Positions 1 through 11,897 are shown, numbered from the stretch's first letter. The stretch: 64,000 nt of DNA from Callorhinus ursinus (GCF_003265705.1 NW_020312859.1:6082587-6146586), one strand, 5' to 3'. Notes: a model not told the origin generated them from the sequence alone. Numbers and translations: made by a program.

Positions 1-1150
1 ATTTGGAGTCTATTTTTGTGTGTGGTGTAAGGAAATGGTCCAGTTTCATTCTTCTGCATGTGGCTGTCCAATTTTCCCAACACCATTTGTTGAAGAGACT
101 GTCTTTTTTCCATTGGACATTCTTTCCTGCTTTGTCAAAGATAAGTTGACCATAGAGTTGAGGGTCCATTTCTGGGCTCTCGATTCTGTTCCATTGATCT
201 ATGTGTCTGTTTTTGTGCCGGTACCATACTGTCTTGATGATGACAGCTTTGTAATAGAGCTAGAAGTCTGGAATTGTGATACCGCTAGCTTCGCTTTTCT
301 TTTTCAAGATTCCTCTGGCTATTCGGGGTCTCTTCTGGTTCTATACAAATTTTAGGATTATTTGTTCCATTTCTTTGAAAAAGTGGATGGTATTTTGATG
401 GGGGATTGCATTGAATGTGTAGATTGCTCTAGGTAGCACTGACATCGTCACAATGTTTGTTCTTCCAATCCATGAGCATGGAACGTTTTTCCATTTCTTT
501 GTGTCTTCTTCAATTTCTTTCATGAGTATTTTATAGTTTTCTGAGTACAGATCCTTTGCCTCTTTGGTTAAATTTATTCCTAGGTATCTTATGGTTTTGG
601 GTGCAATTGCAAATGGGATCGACTCCTTGATTTGTCTCTCTTCTGTCTTGTTGTTGGTGTATAGGAATGCCACTGATTTCTGTGCATTGATTTTCTATCC
701 TGCTACTTGACTGAATTCCTGTATGAGTTCTAGCAGTTTTGGGGTGGAGTCTTTTGGGTTTTCCACATATAGTATCATATCATCTGCAAAGAGTGAGAAT
801 TTGACTTCCTCTTTGCCGATTTGGATGCCTTTGATTTCTTTTTGTTGTCTGATTGCTGTGGCTAGGACTTCTGATACTATGTTGAATAGCAGTGGTGAGA
901 GTGGACATCCCTGCTGCGTTCCTGACCTTAGGGGAAAAGCTCTCAGCTTTTCTCCATTGAGAATGATATTCGCTGCAGGTTTTTCATAGATGGCTTTTAT
1001 GATATTGAGGTATGTACCCTCTATCCCTATACTCTGAAGAGTTTTGATCAAGAAACAATGCTGTACTTTGTCAAATGCTTTTTCTGCATCTATTGAGAGG
1101 ATCATATGATTCTTGTTCTTTCTTTTGTTAATGTATTGTATCACCATCAA
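1..1150 (-). mobile_element. LINE-1 fragment, ORF2 reverse-transcriptase part (copy A)
   Basis: Read on the minus strand this is part of L1 ORF2: a reverse-transcriptase stretch (about 1150-695) with the [13 protein letters not shown] block, the [14 protein letters not shown] block and the catalytic FADDMILY motif, followed by the post-RT region (673-341, with [10 protein letters not shown] and [11 protein letters not shown]). Stop codons near 694 and 340 break the frame, so it cannot make full ORF2 protein. Its 5' end is cut at about 1150, where it abuts a second L1 in the opposite orientation; its 3' side runs off the left edge of the window. Low divergence suggests a fairly recent carnivore L1. 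Confidence 0.95.
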
Positions 1151-2729
1151 CTTTCTTCAAAGAAATGGAACAAATAATCCTAAAATTTGTATGGAACCAG
1201 AAAAGACCCCGAATAGCCAGAGGAATGTTGAAAAAGAAAAGCAAAGCTGGTGGCATCACAATTCTGGACTTCAAGCTCTATTAGAAAGCTGTAATCATGA
1301 AGACAGTATGGTACTGGCACAAAAACAGACACATAGATCCGTGGAATGGAATAGAAAGCCCAGAAATGGACCCTCAACTCTATGGTCAACTGCTCTTCGA
1401 AAAAGCAGGAAAGAATGTCCAATGGAAATAAGACAGTCTCTTCAATGAATGGTGTTGGGAAATTGGACAGCCACATGCAGAAGAATGAAACTGGACCATT
1501 TCCTTATACCACACACAAAAATAGACTCAAAATGGTTAAAAGACAGAATGGGAGAAGATATTTGCCAATGACATATCAGATGAAGGGCTCGTATCCAAAA
1601 CCTATAAAGAACTTAACAAACTCAACACCCAAAGAACAAATAATCCAATCAAGAAATGGGCAGAAGACATGAACAGTCATTTTTCCAAAGGAGACATCCA
1701 AATGGCCAACAGACACATGAAAAAGTGCTCAACATTGCTTGGCATCGGGAAAATCCAAATCAAAACCTTAATGAGATATCACCTCACACCCGTCAGAATG
1801 GCTAAAACTAACAAGTCAGGAAACGACAGATGCTGGCAGGGATGTGGAGAAACGGGAACCCTCCTACACTGTTGGGAATGCAAGCTGGTGCAGCCACTCT
1901 GGAAAACAGTATGGAGGTTCCTCAAAAAGTTGAAAATAGAGCTACCCTACGATCTAGCAATTGCACTACTGGGTATTTACCCCAAAGATACAAAGGTAGG
2001 GATCCGAAGGGGTACGTGCACCCCGATGTTTATAGCAGCAATATTCACAATAGCCAAACTATGGAAAGAGCCAAGATGTCCATCGACAGATGAATGGATA
2101 AAGAAGAAGTGGTATATATATACAATGGAATATTATGCAGCCATCAAAAGGAATGAAATCTTGCCTTTTGCAATGACGTGGATGGAACTGGAGGATATTA
2201 TGCTGAGTGAAATAAGTCAATCAGAGAAAGACATGTATCATATGACCTCACTGATATGAGGAATTCTTAATCTCAGGAAACAAACTGAGTGTTGCTGGAG
2301 CAGTAGGGGGTGGGAGGGATTGGGTGGCTGGGTGATAGACATTGGGGGGGGTATGTGCTATGGTGAGCACTGTGAATTGTGCAAGACTGTTGAATCACAG
2401 ACCTGTACCTCTGAAACAAATAATACATTATATGTTAAAAAAAAGAAGAAGATAGTAGGAAGGGAAGAATGAAGGGGGGAAATCGGAGGGGGAGACGAAC
2501 CATGAGAGACTATGGACTCTGAGATACAGACTGAGGGTTCTAGAGGGGAGGGGGGTGGGGGGATGGGTTAGCCTGGTGATGGGTATTAAAAAGGGCACGT
2601 ATTGAATGGAGCACTGGGTGTTATACGCAAACAATGAATCATGGAACACTACATCAAAAACTAATGATGAAATGTATGGTGATTAACATAACATAATAAA
2701 ATAAAATAAACAAAACAAAACAAAAAAAC
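1147..2729 (+). mobile_element. LINE-1 3' half (copy B): ORF2 C-terminus, 3' UTR, A-rich tail
   Basis: This is a 5'-truncated L1 on the plus strand. It starts in the post-RT part of ORF2, at the equivalent of [14 protein letters not shown], passes through the C-terminal region ([22 protein letters not shown], then [20 protein letters not shown], stop at about 2257-2259) and ends in the G-rich 3' UTR (2270-2650) and an A-rich tail (about 2690-2729). Several frameshifts and stops break the ORF before 1669. Its first ~390 bases repeat, inverted, the first ~388 bases of the window. No clear target-site duplication is visible because the 5' side is fused to copy A. Confidence 0.93.
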
Positions 2730-2734
2730 TCTAG

Positions 2735-3190
2735 TCTCAACAGCTTCCACACTCCCCCTTGCTCATTCTCCCCCAGCCACACTGTCCTTTCTGTTATCCT
2801 TGGATATACCAGGCATGCTCCCAGTTCAGAGTCTCTCCATAAACTGTTCCCTCTGTCTGGAATGCTCTTTGCCAGAGCCACACATCTAGCTCCTTCACTT
2901 CCTTCAGGCTTTTATTCAGACATCACCCTACTGCAGGGCTCCCTATGACCCTGTTGAAATGTCCATGTGTCCAACTCCCTATGCCCTTCCTCAGCTTTAT
3001 CCTCACTCCAGCATGTGTCACCATCAAAAACACTATCTTTTTATTCATTTTGTTGCTCATCTGTCTCCCTCACTAAAATGCTACCTCCCTGAAAGCAGAG
3101 ATCTCCGTCTATTCCATTCACTGTTTCACATAGAGTAGGCATCCAACAGATACTTGTTGAGTATGTGAATTAGTAAATGGATGAATCCTT
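2735..3190 (+). mobile_element. L2 LINE relic, 3' end
   Basis: The stretch has the usual L2 progression: a tract resembling 'ctgttccctctgtctggaatg', 'ttcaggcttttattcagacatcacc', 'agcagagatctccgtctatt', then a tail of 'tacttgttgagtatgtgaat'. It is strongly diverged, as expected of this ancient family. The family call is by eye. Confidence 0.75.
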
Positions 3191-3213
3191 TAGGCAGACA
3201 GGAGAAAAAACAA

Positions 3214-3459
3214 ACAAACCCAGGTTTCTTTTTTTTTTTCTTTTTTTTTTTTAAAGATTTTATTTATTGATTTGAGAGAGAGAGAATGAGAGATAGAGAG
3301 CACACGAGAGGGAAGAGGGTCAGAGGGAGAAGCAGACTCCCCGCCGAGCGGGGAGCCCGATGTGGGACTCGATCCCGGGACTCCAGGATCATGACCTGAG
3401 CCGAAGGCAGTCGCTTAACCAACTGAGCCACCCAGGCGCCCCACAAACCCAGGTTTCTT
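3214..3459 (-). mobile_element. CAN SINE (tRNA-derived) with 17-bp target-site duplications
   Basis: The element body is 3231-3442 in minus orientation: T-rich tail, TTTATTTATT, a purine-rich GAGA tract, then the tRNA-like head ending GGCGCCCC. Perfect 17-bp duplications flank it (3214-3230 and 3443-3459, ACAAACCCAGGTTTCTT). The head reads as the subfamily with GACTGCC and 'GTCCCGGGATCGAG', the same as the copies at 34.1 and 40.1 kb. Confidence 0.97.
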
Positions 3460-6400
3460 ATAAAGAACAAAGGTCAGACTGCTTTCAGACTTTGCCACAA
3501 CTCTGAAGACTACTAGACAATGAATGTTATGGGACAGTATCTATGGAATTTTAAGAGGAAAAGGTTATGATACAAAAAGGCATTATTCTCAGCCAAGTTG
3601 TTCATTTGTGAAGACAACAGAGAGATGGATGTGCAAAGTGCACCATTGATGAGCTCACCCTAAAATACAAAAACAAAGCAAATAAAATCCTTGAAGGCAT
3701 ACTCCACATGAATGAGATGGACCGAAGTTGGAGACTTACCCAAAGTTGGGTAAATCAAGATATAAAATCAGAGTAGTGAATATTAAAACCAGTTAGACAT
3801 AGAACTGAGCCCATTATGTTATTTCAGTAACTATAAATATGATTACTTAGCAATGCCATTATCTAAAAACAATTCTTGGAAAAAATGAACATAATATAAA
3901 CAAACATAAAATTAAACATTAATAATCCGGGTTTAAAATTTCTAGATTATATTAATGAAAGCACAAAAGTGAGTTAGGAAGGAATTGGGGGTAAATTTTA
4001 AAATGATTCTTTACTCCTTGTATAGAGAAGTCAACAAAAATTACTTAATTCATTGCATTGATGAACAGACAAATACAGGTTCAAATACAATTTTTACAAA
4101 GAAAAGACAATTGCTTAGAGAAGTATAAGAAAGTATTATACTCTTTGATTAACCAGAGCAAAAAAAAAAAAAAAAAAGCACAGAAAACAGTTTATGGGAA
4201 CATTTTTGTATATAATTACTAGAGCTTTTAAAAAATATTTTAAAGGTTTTTCAAAATTTTGAAATTAGGCACAATGCTGATAGAAAACACAGCTAATGGC
4301 AAAAAAGTTCAAGAAACAGAAAGTATAATACAGCAATGCAGTAAGAACCAAAACTCTGGGTCTTTAAATAGAATAAACTTTAATCAAAATAAACTAATAA
4401 ATTTTAGATCAGATTAAAGCAAGTAAACAACAGAAACGTACAAATTTTGCACATAACTTAAACCTAAGTCAAAATGACACAGAGAGACAAGATAAGATTT
4501 AACATAAAAAGCACAAAAGTAAAATAATTCTATTTTAATAAAGAAGCAATCCATAATAAGAAAAATAACAGTCATGAATCTTGTTGTGCCAAATAACATA
4601 ACATTAAAATTCATAAAATGAACACTGTTAGCAATACAAAGAAAAGTGATAAAACATACTAGTGGCAGGGGCATTTAATATACTTTTCTCTGTCTTTGAC
4701 AGATCATGTAGATAAAATATAAGTAAGGATATTGATGAGTTGAGAAAGATGTCTTTTTTGCCTGTATCTATCACATCAAGGGCTTCTTGACCCTTGGAGA
4801 TTTAGATAAAAATTTTCCAGTTCCCACTTCCATGTCTTAAGGTTGTCAGATGCTCCTTAAAAGCTATCAACTTCACCTCTTCCTGTTTCTCTTGGTTTTC
4901 TTTTTGGAGTCTGTGTGATATTTACACAGGCTTCTGTGAAAAATCTAGTTAAGCCAAGTATTTTTGGAGTTAGTAACCCAATAGAACATTTTGGGCATGT
5001 CACATGGAAGGATCACATAGCTCATTGCTCAGTACTCTGCCATCCCCCCACAAGCTGTTTCTATAAGTCCATACTCTCCATATATGATATGACCATAGGA
5101 AATAGATCTGGTCCCCCTATTTCAGTGGGTTCCTTCCAGACTACCAGCCCCTGTGAATCCAAATTGCTTCCCCTACCTTCCTTAGAATTCTGATAAAACA
5201 AAGCCTTTCAATTTCTATAAAATTATTATCATTGATAATGCAACTGCCTCAAAATTTTTTGAAAGTGAATTCCTTTATGCAAAACATTTTTGAGTTTATA
5301 GCTTCAACATAAGTATATTTTAAAATTATATAGACATACCATTGTACTGAAATATTGGACTCCATACTCTTTAGACTAATAGTTGCTACACTTTTTATTA
5401 TATATTTCTGTTTAAAACCTTTCAAGCATATACTTCTAGTATGCACATATTATTAATATTAATCTATGATTCTAACATGACATACAAAACATACAAAAAT
5501 AGAGGTAAAAAGGGACAAGATAAAAAATAAATATTAAATACAGGTTCTAATATTTTTTTCTTGTACCCTATTAGATAATGCTATGTTCCCCTCTGTGATG
5601 CACATCCCAAAGGGGAGACTGTGTTCTAGGAAAAAGCTTCTTTTCAGGAACTATTGCATAATAAGACAAACTGATCATATATTAACCAGAAAGAAAAACA
5701 ATAATAATTTCCCTAAAATAAAAATTATGTGAGTCACATTCTTTGAACACAATATAATAAAAGTAGGAAACACTAAGAAAAGGAAAGATTAGAGGGAAAA
5801 TATTTAATTAATGTAAAGGAAAACAATATCTCTGGGTTGGAGAGAACCTAAACTACCAGTCATGGGACATTTAGATGAAAGGAATGAGAACATTATTTAG
5901 GAAACTTAAGGAATACGGCCAAAACTGTATTCAAAGATAAATACATTTTGTCAAGTGAATTCTCTATTAAAATAAGAACACAAAAATCAAAGAAACATTT
6001 TATTCAAGAAATCAAGGGAAAATGTACATTTTGGAAAAATAGATGAAAAATGATATTCAGGGACAGAAGGAGAAACTAATGATTTAGAAAGTAGAAACAC
6101 AGTAAAATTGACAATTAAATGCAAGGGAAGTTCCACAGATGTCAATAGGTTCTCTTTCATCACTAATAAAAAGGTCAAACTATGGATCCAGAACATTAGA
6201 GTTTAAAAGGGTATTTAACATCACAAAGATAGTTTTTAAGAACGATAAACCAAAAACCAAGCCCAGGTGGTTTTACAGGTACATCTTTTCTAGTTTATAG
6301 TCTACTTTTTAATCTAATTGATAATTGTTTCAGAGCAAAATTAGCAAAATTTCATACCAAAACCATATAAAGACAGAAAACTCAAGGTCAATCTTACATT

Positions 6401-6995
6401 TGAATGTAGATACTAAAGAATATAAAATCCCGTGTCTAATATTAAAAGAATAATACACCATGAACACATAAGAATTATTTTAGGACTGCAAGGATAGCTT
6501 AGTATTAGATCTATATTAAAAAATTAAGTTTCTGTCTGTTACTATGTCATGTGACAATGACTGAGTGAAATTTTCCCACATGTAGAGAGGATGTTTGAGA
6601 TTGTATACCCTAATATTTATTGACTGCCTCTGTGGAATATGAAAAATTCATTTCATGGGATGGAGGATTCTGAGATGACCTCAGGGAGGTGGGCAGTCAT
6701 CCTTAAGAGGAGCTGAGAACAATGGGAGGCTCATGGTATCCATATTTAGCCATTCCAAATCAGAGGAAGCAAACAATGGCTTCATATATGAGTCCCCACT
6801 GAAAGCCACAGGGCAGACACTCCAAATTATTGGCATTGATTTGTAACCAAGCTACTACTCACATGGGCAATTCCTTAAGTATAATATAAGGGAAGAAGCA
6901 ACAGGGATTTGCTTATTTAACAATGGCCAATGATTTTCTAAAATAATGTCAGTGGAGCCAAGAAGTCAATCATAACGTAAGAACAGATCATATGT
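3460..6995. other. AT-rich intergenic DNA, no gene
   Basis: Only short chance ORFs occur here. Base composition and A-rich sense bias suggest much of it is very degraded LINE sequence, but I cannot assign families with confidence. A 17-base A run lies at about 4162-4178. The part at about 4790-5200 is less AT-rich and matches nothing I recognise. Confidence 0.5.
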
Positions 6996-7053
6996 AAAAA
7001 ACAATATTATCATTTTCATGAAGACTATAAAAGAATTTGGTAAAACTCAATAT

Positions 7054-7299
7054 CTATTTCTGATTTTACTTTATTTTTATTTATTTATTTATTTTTTTAA
7101 AAGGTTTTATTTATTCATCTGACAGAAACAGAGACAGCGAGAGCAGGAACGCAAGCAGGAGTGGGAGAGGGAGAAGCAGGCTTCCCCCCGAGGAGGGAGC
7201 CCGATATGGGACTCGATCCCAGGATCCTGGAATCATGACCCGAGCTGAAGGCAGACGCTTAACGACTGAGCCACCCAGATGTCCCTATTTCTGATTTTA
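7054..7299 (-). mobile_element. CAN SINE with 15-bp target-site duplications
   Basis: The body is 7069-7284, minus orientation, and its head carries the GCGTCTGCC-type subfamily sequence (here on the opposite strand as GGCAGACGC). Perfect duplications CTATTTCTGATTTTA lie at 7054-7068 and 7285-7299. It interrupts an older L1 remnant. Confidence 0.96.
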
Positions 7300-7337
7300 A
7301 AAATGTTAGTTAACACAGGTTTAAAGACTCCTTAGTC

Positions 7338-7580
7338 AACAAAATTTTGGTCTTTTTTTTTTTTTTAAAGATTTTATTTATTCATTTGAGACAGAGAGAT
7401 ACAGAGGGAGAGCGAGAGCATGAGCAGGGGAGAGGCAGAGGGCGAGGGAGAAGCAGGCTCCCTGCTGAGCCAGGAGCCAGACGTGGGGCTCGATCCCAGG
7501 ACCCTGGGATCATGACCTGAGCCGAAGGCAGATGCTCAACCATCTGAGTCACCCAGGCGCCCCAGCAAGATTTTGGTCTT
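7338..7580 (-). mobile_element. CAN SINE, older copy with diverged target-site duplications
   Basis: The body is about 7355-7563 in minus orientation with a T-rich tail on the left and the tRNA-like head on the right (CCACCCAGGCGCCCC). The flanking duplications (7338-7354 and 7564-7580) differ at two of 17 positions, which fits an older insertion than its neighbours. Confidence 0.94.
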
Positions 7581-7671
7581 AAAACTAATAGTCAATCCAT
7601 ACATAATGGTGAAACACAAAAACAATTTTCACTGAAACCAAGAATAAGATAAGAATGCCCCTCTACCCAGT

Positions 7672-7784
7672 AGAGGCCAGAAACATCTCCCTAGTTATGA
7701 TAAACAAAAATATCTCCAAACATTGCTAAAAGCCCCCCAGGGGGCAAAATCATCCCCAGTTGAGAATCACTGTCCTAGAAGTTC
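7672..7784 (-). mobile_element. MER5-like hAT-Charlie DNA transposon relic
   Basis: The stretch 'ccaaacattgctaaaagcc', then 'cagggggcaaaatcatcccc' and 'agttgagaatcactgtccta' matches the end of a MER5A-type non-autonomous hAT element read in reverse. Family assignment is from memory of the consensus. Confidence 0.7.
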
Positions 7785-8094
7785 TAGTAGATGCAATGAG
7801 AACATTTAATTTAATCTAGTAAAAGCAATGAGACAATGTAAGTTTTTAAATTATAAATTATAACTATTGAAAGAAAGAGTTGTCATTACTTGCAGAAGAT
7901 GTGTTTAACATCCTAGAAAACTGAAAAGAATTAACTAGAATCTCTACTGGGAGTAATGAAAAGAGTTCTTAAAGTGGCTGGATATGGAATAAATGTGCAC
8001 ACAAAAATCTATCAAAATTCCAATAACAACTAGTTAGAAAATATAATGAACCAAAAGATTTTATCCCAGTAGCAACTGTAATAGAAAATAGAAA

Positions 8095-8209
8095 TAGTAA
8101 CAGAAAATCTTTTTTTTTTAATTTTTTTATTGTTATGTTAATCACCATATATTACATCATTAGTTTTTGATGCAGTGTTCCATGATTCATTGTTAGTAAC
8201 AGAAAATCT
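8095..8209 (-). mobile_element. Ultra-short LINE-1 tail insertion with target-site duplications
   Basis: Only about 83 bases of L1 3' end (8111-8193) are inserted: a T run, then 'ttgttatgttaatcaccata' and 'gttccatgattcattgt', matching the 3' tip of the L1s at 2.6 kb and 33.0 kb. Perfect 16-bp duplications TAGTAACAGAAAATCT flank it (8095-8110 and 8194-8209), so this is a real, extremely 5'-truncated retrotransposition event. Confidence 0.94.
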
Positions 8210-8279
8210 TGAGTAATAAACTCACCAAGATGCGTACTGGAATACATATGAAGGAAACATAGAGTTTTATGGAAGAAGG

Positions 8280-8490
8280 TATTCTTGGACCCACCTCCAG
8301 AGTGATCTTTTTAAAACTAAAGACGTGTTATTGATTGCTTAACACCGTCAATGGCTTCCCACTGCCTTCAAGATAAAGACCTGTCTATAACATGCCCACT
8401 CTCTGGCCCTCGCTGATCCATGCAGAAGTTTGCTCCTGCTCACTCCCTGGGCTCTGGGAGGGCACAGGATATTTGAAGGCAGTGTCACTT
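8280..8490 (+). mobile_element. L2 LINE relic
   Basis: It contains the typical L2 string resembling 'gtcaatggcttcccactgcc' followed by 'ttcaagataaagacctgtc' and 'actctctggccctcgctgat'. It is ancient and has no coding capacity. Confidence 0.65.
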
Positions 8491-8732
8491 GCCGTCTAGG
8501 TCTGCTCTTTTCCAACCTGTACACCGCCAGACCTTTCATTTTATAGAACATAATTTCCAACTCCCAGACCATCCCCATCACCCTTCTCTGTATATATTCC
8601 ATGAGCCAAAGTCTCTCTTTAAAGTGTGGGTTCTGGAATTGAATGCAATACACTGAGTGTGGCATGACCGGAGTAAAGTATTGTCCCCTTTTTTTGTTTC
8701 AATATTTTACTTATCTATTCATTAACATTTTA

Positions 8733-8872
8733 GAATGCAGATGGACCTGCATTTAGTTCCTGGCTTTACCATTTATTAGCAAGACATATGGCCTCTTTGA
8801 GCCTCCATTTTCCTTTGAACAAGAAGGGGATAACAGTGCCTCCTCACACTGTTGGGATAGTAGTACATGACA
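8733..8872 (+). mobile_element. MIR SINE relic
   Basis: The MIR core order is visible: 'ttagttcctggctttaccat', 'ttagcaagacatatggcctc', 'gagcctccattttcctttg' and 'ggataacagtgcctcctcac'. It is diverged and lacks clear duplications. Confidence 0.75.
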
Positions 8873-8999
8873 CTTGTTCGTTTTCCCTTTCTGTGTCCTC
8901 ATTAGTCATGTCCTAAGTCTCCCCCTGACCCTTTCCCCTTCGTCATCATCATGCTGTCCATGCCAACATGTTGTGTTTGTCAGGCTGTTGTTGAAGCTG

Positions 9000-9230
9000 A
9001 CTGGTTGGATTCCCTGCCTCAATTTGCTCCCCATCAAATCCTCTTTATAGATCAGTTGTTGTAAAACACAGCTTATATATTTGACTCCTCTACCAGTACC
9101 TCTGATGGCTCCCCATTGCCTCCCGAAGTTCAAAGTTTTCATCCACGGTTGGGCTGTGTCTGTCTTTCTAGCATCATCTCCCACTCCCTCCCTTGGGGCA
9201 TCTCACACCCCAATCTGGCCCAGAAGTTCC
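9000..9230 (+). mobile_element. L2 LINE relic
   Basis: It carries 'ctgatggctccccattgcct', then 'catcatctcccactccctc', an L2-like order. The reading is by eye only. Confidence 0.5.
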
Positions 9231-10090
9231 TTGGCTTGACAAGCCATGACCTGAGAGAGGAGGTATCTCTACATGGTCTTCCCCTAGAAGGATTCTCAAC
9301 CAAGAAAGAAAAGATCATAAGAGACTATCTTCCTTTGGAGCTACACCAAACTGCTTCTTACCAGAGAGAGGGACCCAGGGAGGGCTGCAAGGATTCTAGG
9401 AGGATTTCTTTTGCAGAGCCAGAGAACCAGCCCTGGGGCTCTGGAGGCCCCGTTTCTGAGCACAACAGCTTCCCCCAACCCAACACCTCATTGGTCATGG
9501 ACACTTCCATTTCACGGTCAATTGGCCATAATTTCAATTATGTAGGAAGCTTTTATTTTACATGCAAATTCCAAAATGACTCAGAAATCTGTGGAGAGGC
9601 CTAGGTATAAAGGACCAGGAGTTTAAGCCTAGAAGGTGAAATATCCCTATATTCTCCATAACTATCCCTACTGGCCCCAGGATAGTCAGAGGGTGTGGTG
9701 GGCAATGACTATTGAGAGAATGTGGGAGGTAAAGCATCTGGAGCATAGCAGACAGTAAATTTTATGTAGTCTAATGGTCTTTTTTGGGAGCAGGTCATTA
9801 ATAAACACATCTCAGACATTATGTTTATATCTCAAAACACCTTCATATCAATAGAGTCACAAATAAAAACTTTTTTCGTTGGGCTGAGTCTTGAGTTTTG
9901 ATTTGGAATCAGACCAACTCAAGGGAGAGGATTTTAGCCTCAGATAGGGTGAGTTTCTCCCTCCTCCTCTCTGCCTTGGCTTAAGCTGACAAAGCAGACG
10001 CCAGGCAGAGTGGCTGTGAGGCAGGCTGTCTGAGCCTGGTCCCCATGTGGAACCCAATGAATGACAGGGAGAACTACATTCGAGAGGTTC
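9230..10090. other. Intergenic, no recognisable feature
   Basis: I see no gene, RNA or clear repeat here. The open frame at about 9116-9604 begins in the L2 relic and has no recognisable protein signature. Confidence 0.5.
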
Positions 10091-10091
10091 T

Positions 10092-10252
10092 CATCATGGC
10101 TGTCCATTAGGATCACCTGGACAGCTTTTAAAAGCCCTGAGTCCCAGGCCACCTCCCAGGCCAGTTGAATGAGAACCTCTCAGGGTGCGGCCCAGACTTG
10201 AGGAATTTTCCAAGCTCCCTCGGGACTCCAACATTCATCTGAGGTTAAGAAC
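10092..10252. mobile_element. hAT-type DNA transposon relic (MER20-like)
   Basis: A near-palindromic element with 'ccattaggatcacctggaca', 'gcttttaaaagccctgagtc' and 'gggtgcggcccagacttgag', resembling MER20-type non-autonomous hAT elements. Subfamily is uncertain. Confidence 0.5.
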
Positions 10253-10317
10253 CATCATCCTTTTCTCCCCTGAGGAGGCTTCAATGGATGATGCTCAGAT
10301 GTTATCTGCAAGGGAAA

Positions 10318-10560
10318 AGAAGGGGCCTAGCATATGCTGAGCACCGACTTTGTGCCAGACACTGTGCTGGGAACCCTTCTTATGCTGAAACCTCATAACA
10401 ATGCGGCGAGATAAGTCTTACCGTCTCCATTTCCAGGAATAGAAGCTCAGGGGAGTAAAGTGACCTGTCCAGGGTCACTTAAACCCAAGCAGGTGGTGGG
10501 GTCAGGAGATGAAGTGGTTTTTCCGGCTCCAAAGCATGTGGTCTTCTAGTTCCATCAAGG
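10318..10560 (-). mobile_element. MIR SINE relic
   Basis: The reverse MIR order is clear: 'gtgccagacactgtgctggg', 'tctccatttccaggaataga', 'ctgtccagggtcacttaaac', then 'aaagcatgtggtcttctag'. Confidence 0.8.
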
Positions 10561-11645
10561 TGCATGCACTAGGATAATGGAACCCACCATGCCAGGCCTA
10601 GGGTAGGTTTTTGGCTATCACCTCCCTGTCCTCAACCAATTTGAATGGTGTTTATGCTTCTCTCTGTCCCTAGAGGAAGAAGTACCTGCTCAAGGAGGAG
10701 CTGAGATGCAAGAAGTAAACATGGGTCTTCATTCCTGATCTTACTGAATCTTCTACAATAACCTGAGGATTCAAGACGTGTGCATTATATTCCATCCCGC
10801 ATGTACACTCACGGACACTTTCCACTCATGTGCAAACAGTGTACACACATATGCACTCGGGCACGAAACAAGCACAGTGGGGAACCTACTCTAGGCCAGG
10901 CACTGGACCTGTGTATGTTATGCCCAGTGTCTAGGGAGGTGGTTGATTGAAGAAGAGGTTAAACGTATTAAGCTGGGAAGATGGATGACTTGGATTTTAA
11001 GGACAGTTTTCCAGCTGTGTAAACTTAGCCAAGTCAGTTAAGTCAAAATTTTTTCTTTTCCTGCCATTATTGTTTTGTTGGAGAATTTAGGCACACATCA
11101 CTCTGGGTGTGGAGCTGGAAGAGGGAGCTGGGGGCAGCTTGCAAAAGCCAGTGTCCTCAGAGTCTCTCCCTGAAGTCGGCCAAGGCTCTGGTGGCGGCAG
11201 CTTTGTCTGTCCTGATCCCTTTCATGCTGAGGTGTCAGCTTCCACGGGGATCAGGTATCAAGCCAGGACCAGTCAAGGCCAGCCAAAGGTGACCCGGAGG
11301 CTGGGGTGTCCATGCGGGCATGTAGCACTGTGTGGGCATAAGCTTGAACTGCCCCCCACCCTGACTCTTCCTGATGCCTTGAGCAGTGGGGGCAGGTGTG
11401 GGCGTCCTTTTCCCTCTGGGGCTTTGCCCAGCTGCTCAGAGTGCTGAGGCCTTGCCTGCACCCTCTTAGACAGACAGACAGATGGACATCCCCAGGGAGG
11501 TAACCCAGTACAGTGGCAGAGAGCATGGGCTCTGGCCTTGAATCCATCTGACCCATCTGGGTGACCCTCAGCCTTCCTCTGTGCTCAACTCATGGTCTGG
11601 GGCACAATTATAGATCTCCGATGTCAGGTCAGAGGCATGAGTCTA
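10560..11645. other. Intergenic; weak MIR scraps only
   Basis: Faint MIR-like pieces lie near 10960-11042 and 11515-11630. The overlapping ORFs at 11107-11556 have no recognisable domain and look like chance frames in GC-rich sequence. Confidence 0.4.
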
Positions 11646-11856
11646 TTCCTCTTATTTTATTTTTTTAAAGATTTTATTTATTTATTTGACAGAGAGACAC
11701 AGCGAAAGAGCAGGGGAAGTGGGAGAGGGAGAAGAAGGCTTCCCGCCGAGCAGGGAGCCCGATGTGGGGCTCGATCCCAGGACTCTGGGATCACGACCCG
11801 AGCCGAAGGCAGACGCTTAACGACTGAGCCACCCAGGTGCCCTTCCCCTTATTTTA
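11646..11856 (-). mobile_element. CAN SINE with target-site duplications
   Basis: The body is 11660-11842, minus orientation, GCGTCTGCC-type head. Flanking duplications of 14 bp (11646-11659 and 11843-11856) differ at one base. Confidence 0.96.
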
Positions 11857-11897
11857 ATACCCAGGTTTGTTCAATTTTCCTGGCTTTAGTCCTTAAA

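Larger units (their letters stand above)
7000..8094 (+). mobile_element. Old LINE-1 ORF2 remnants, interrupted by younger insertions
   Basis: Fragments about 7020-7068, 7300-7340, 7581-7670 and 7785-8094 follow the order of the L1 reverse-transcriptase region: a piece resembling 'taaaattcaatatccatttc', a piece resembling 'ataagaatgcccctctaccc', then 'ggaagttctag', 'aaagtggctggatatggaat' and 'caataacaactagttagaaaa'. No open frame survives. Two SINEs, one MER5-like element and a short L1 tail have landed in or beside it, which gives their relative ages. Confidence 0.6.

Noticed and set aside
341..1150. A reverse-transcriptase host gene
   Set aside because: It is a broken L1 ORF2 fragment with stop codons, not a host gene.
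1669..2259. A 196-codon gene
   Set aside because: It is the C-terminal part of L1 ORF2 in a 5'-truncated copy without start or promoter.
9116..9604. A 162-codon plus-strand gene
   Set aside because: It begins in an L2-like relic and shows no domain; length is within chance expectation for a 64-kb window.
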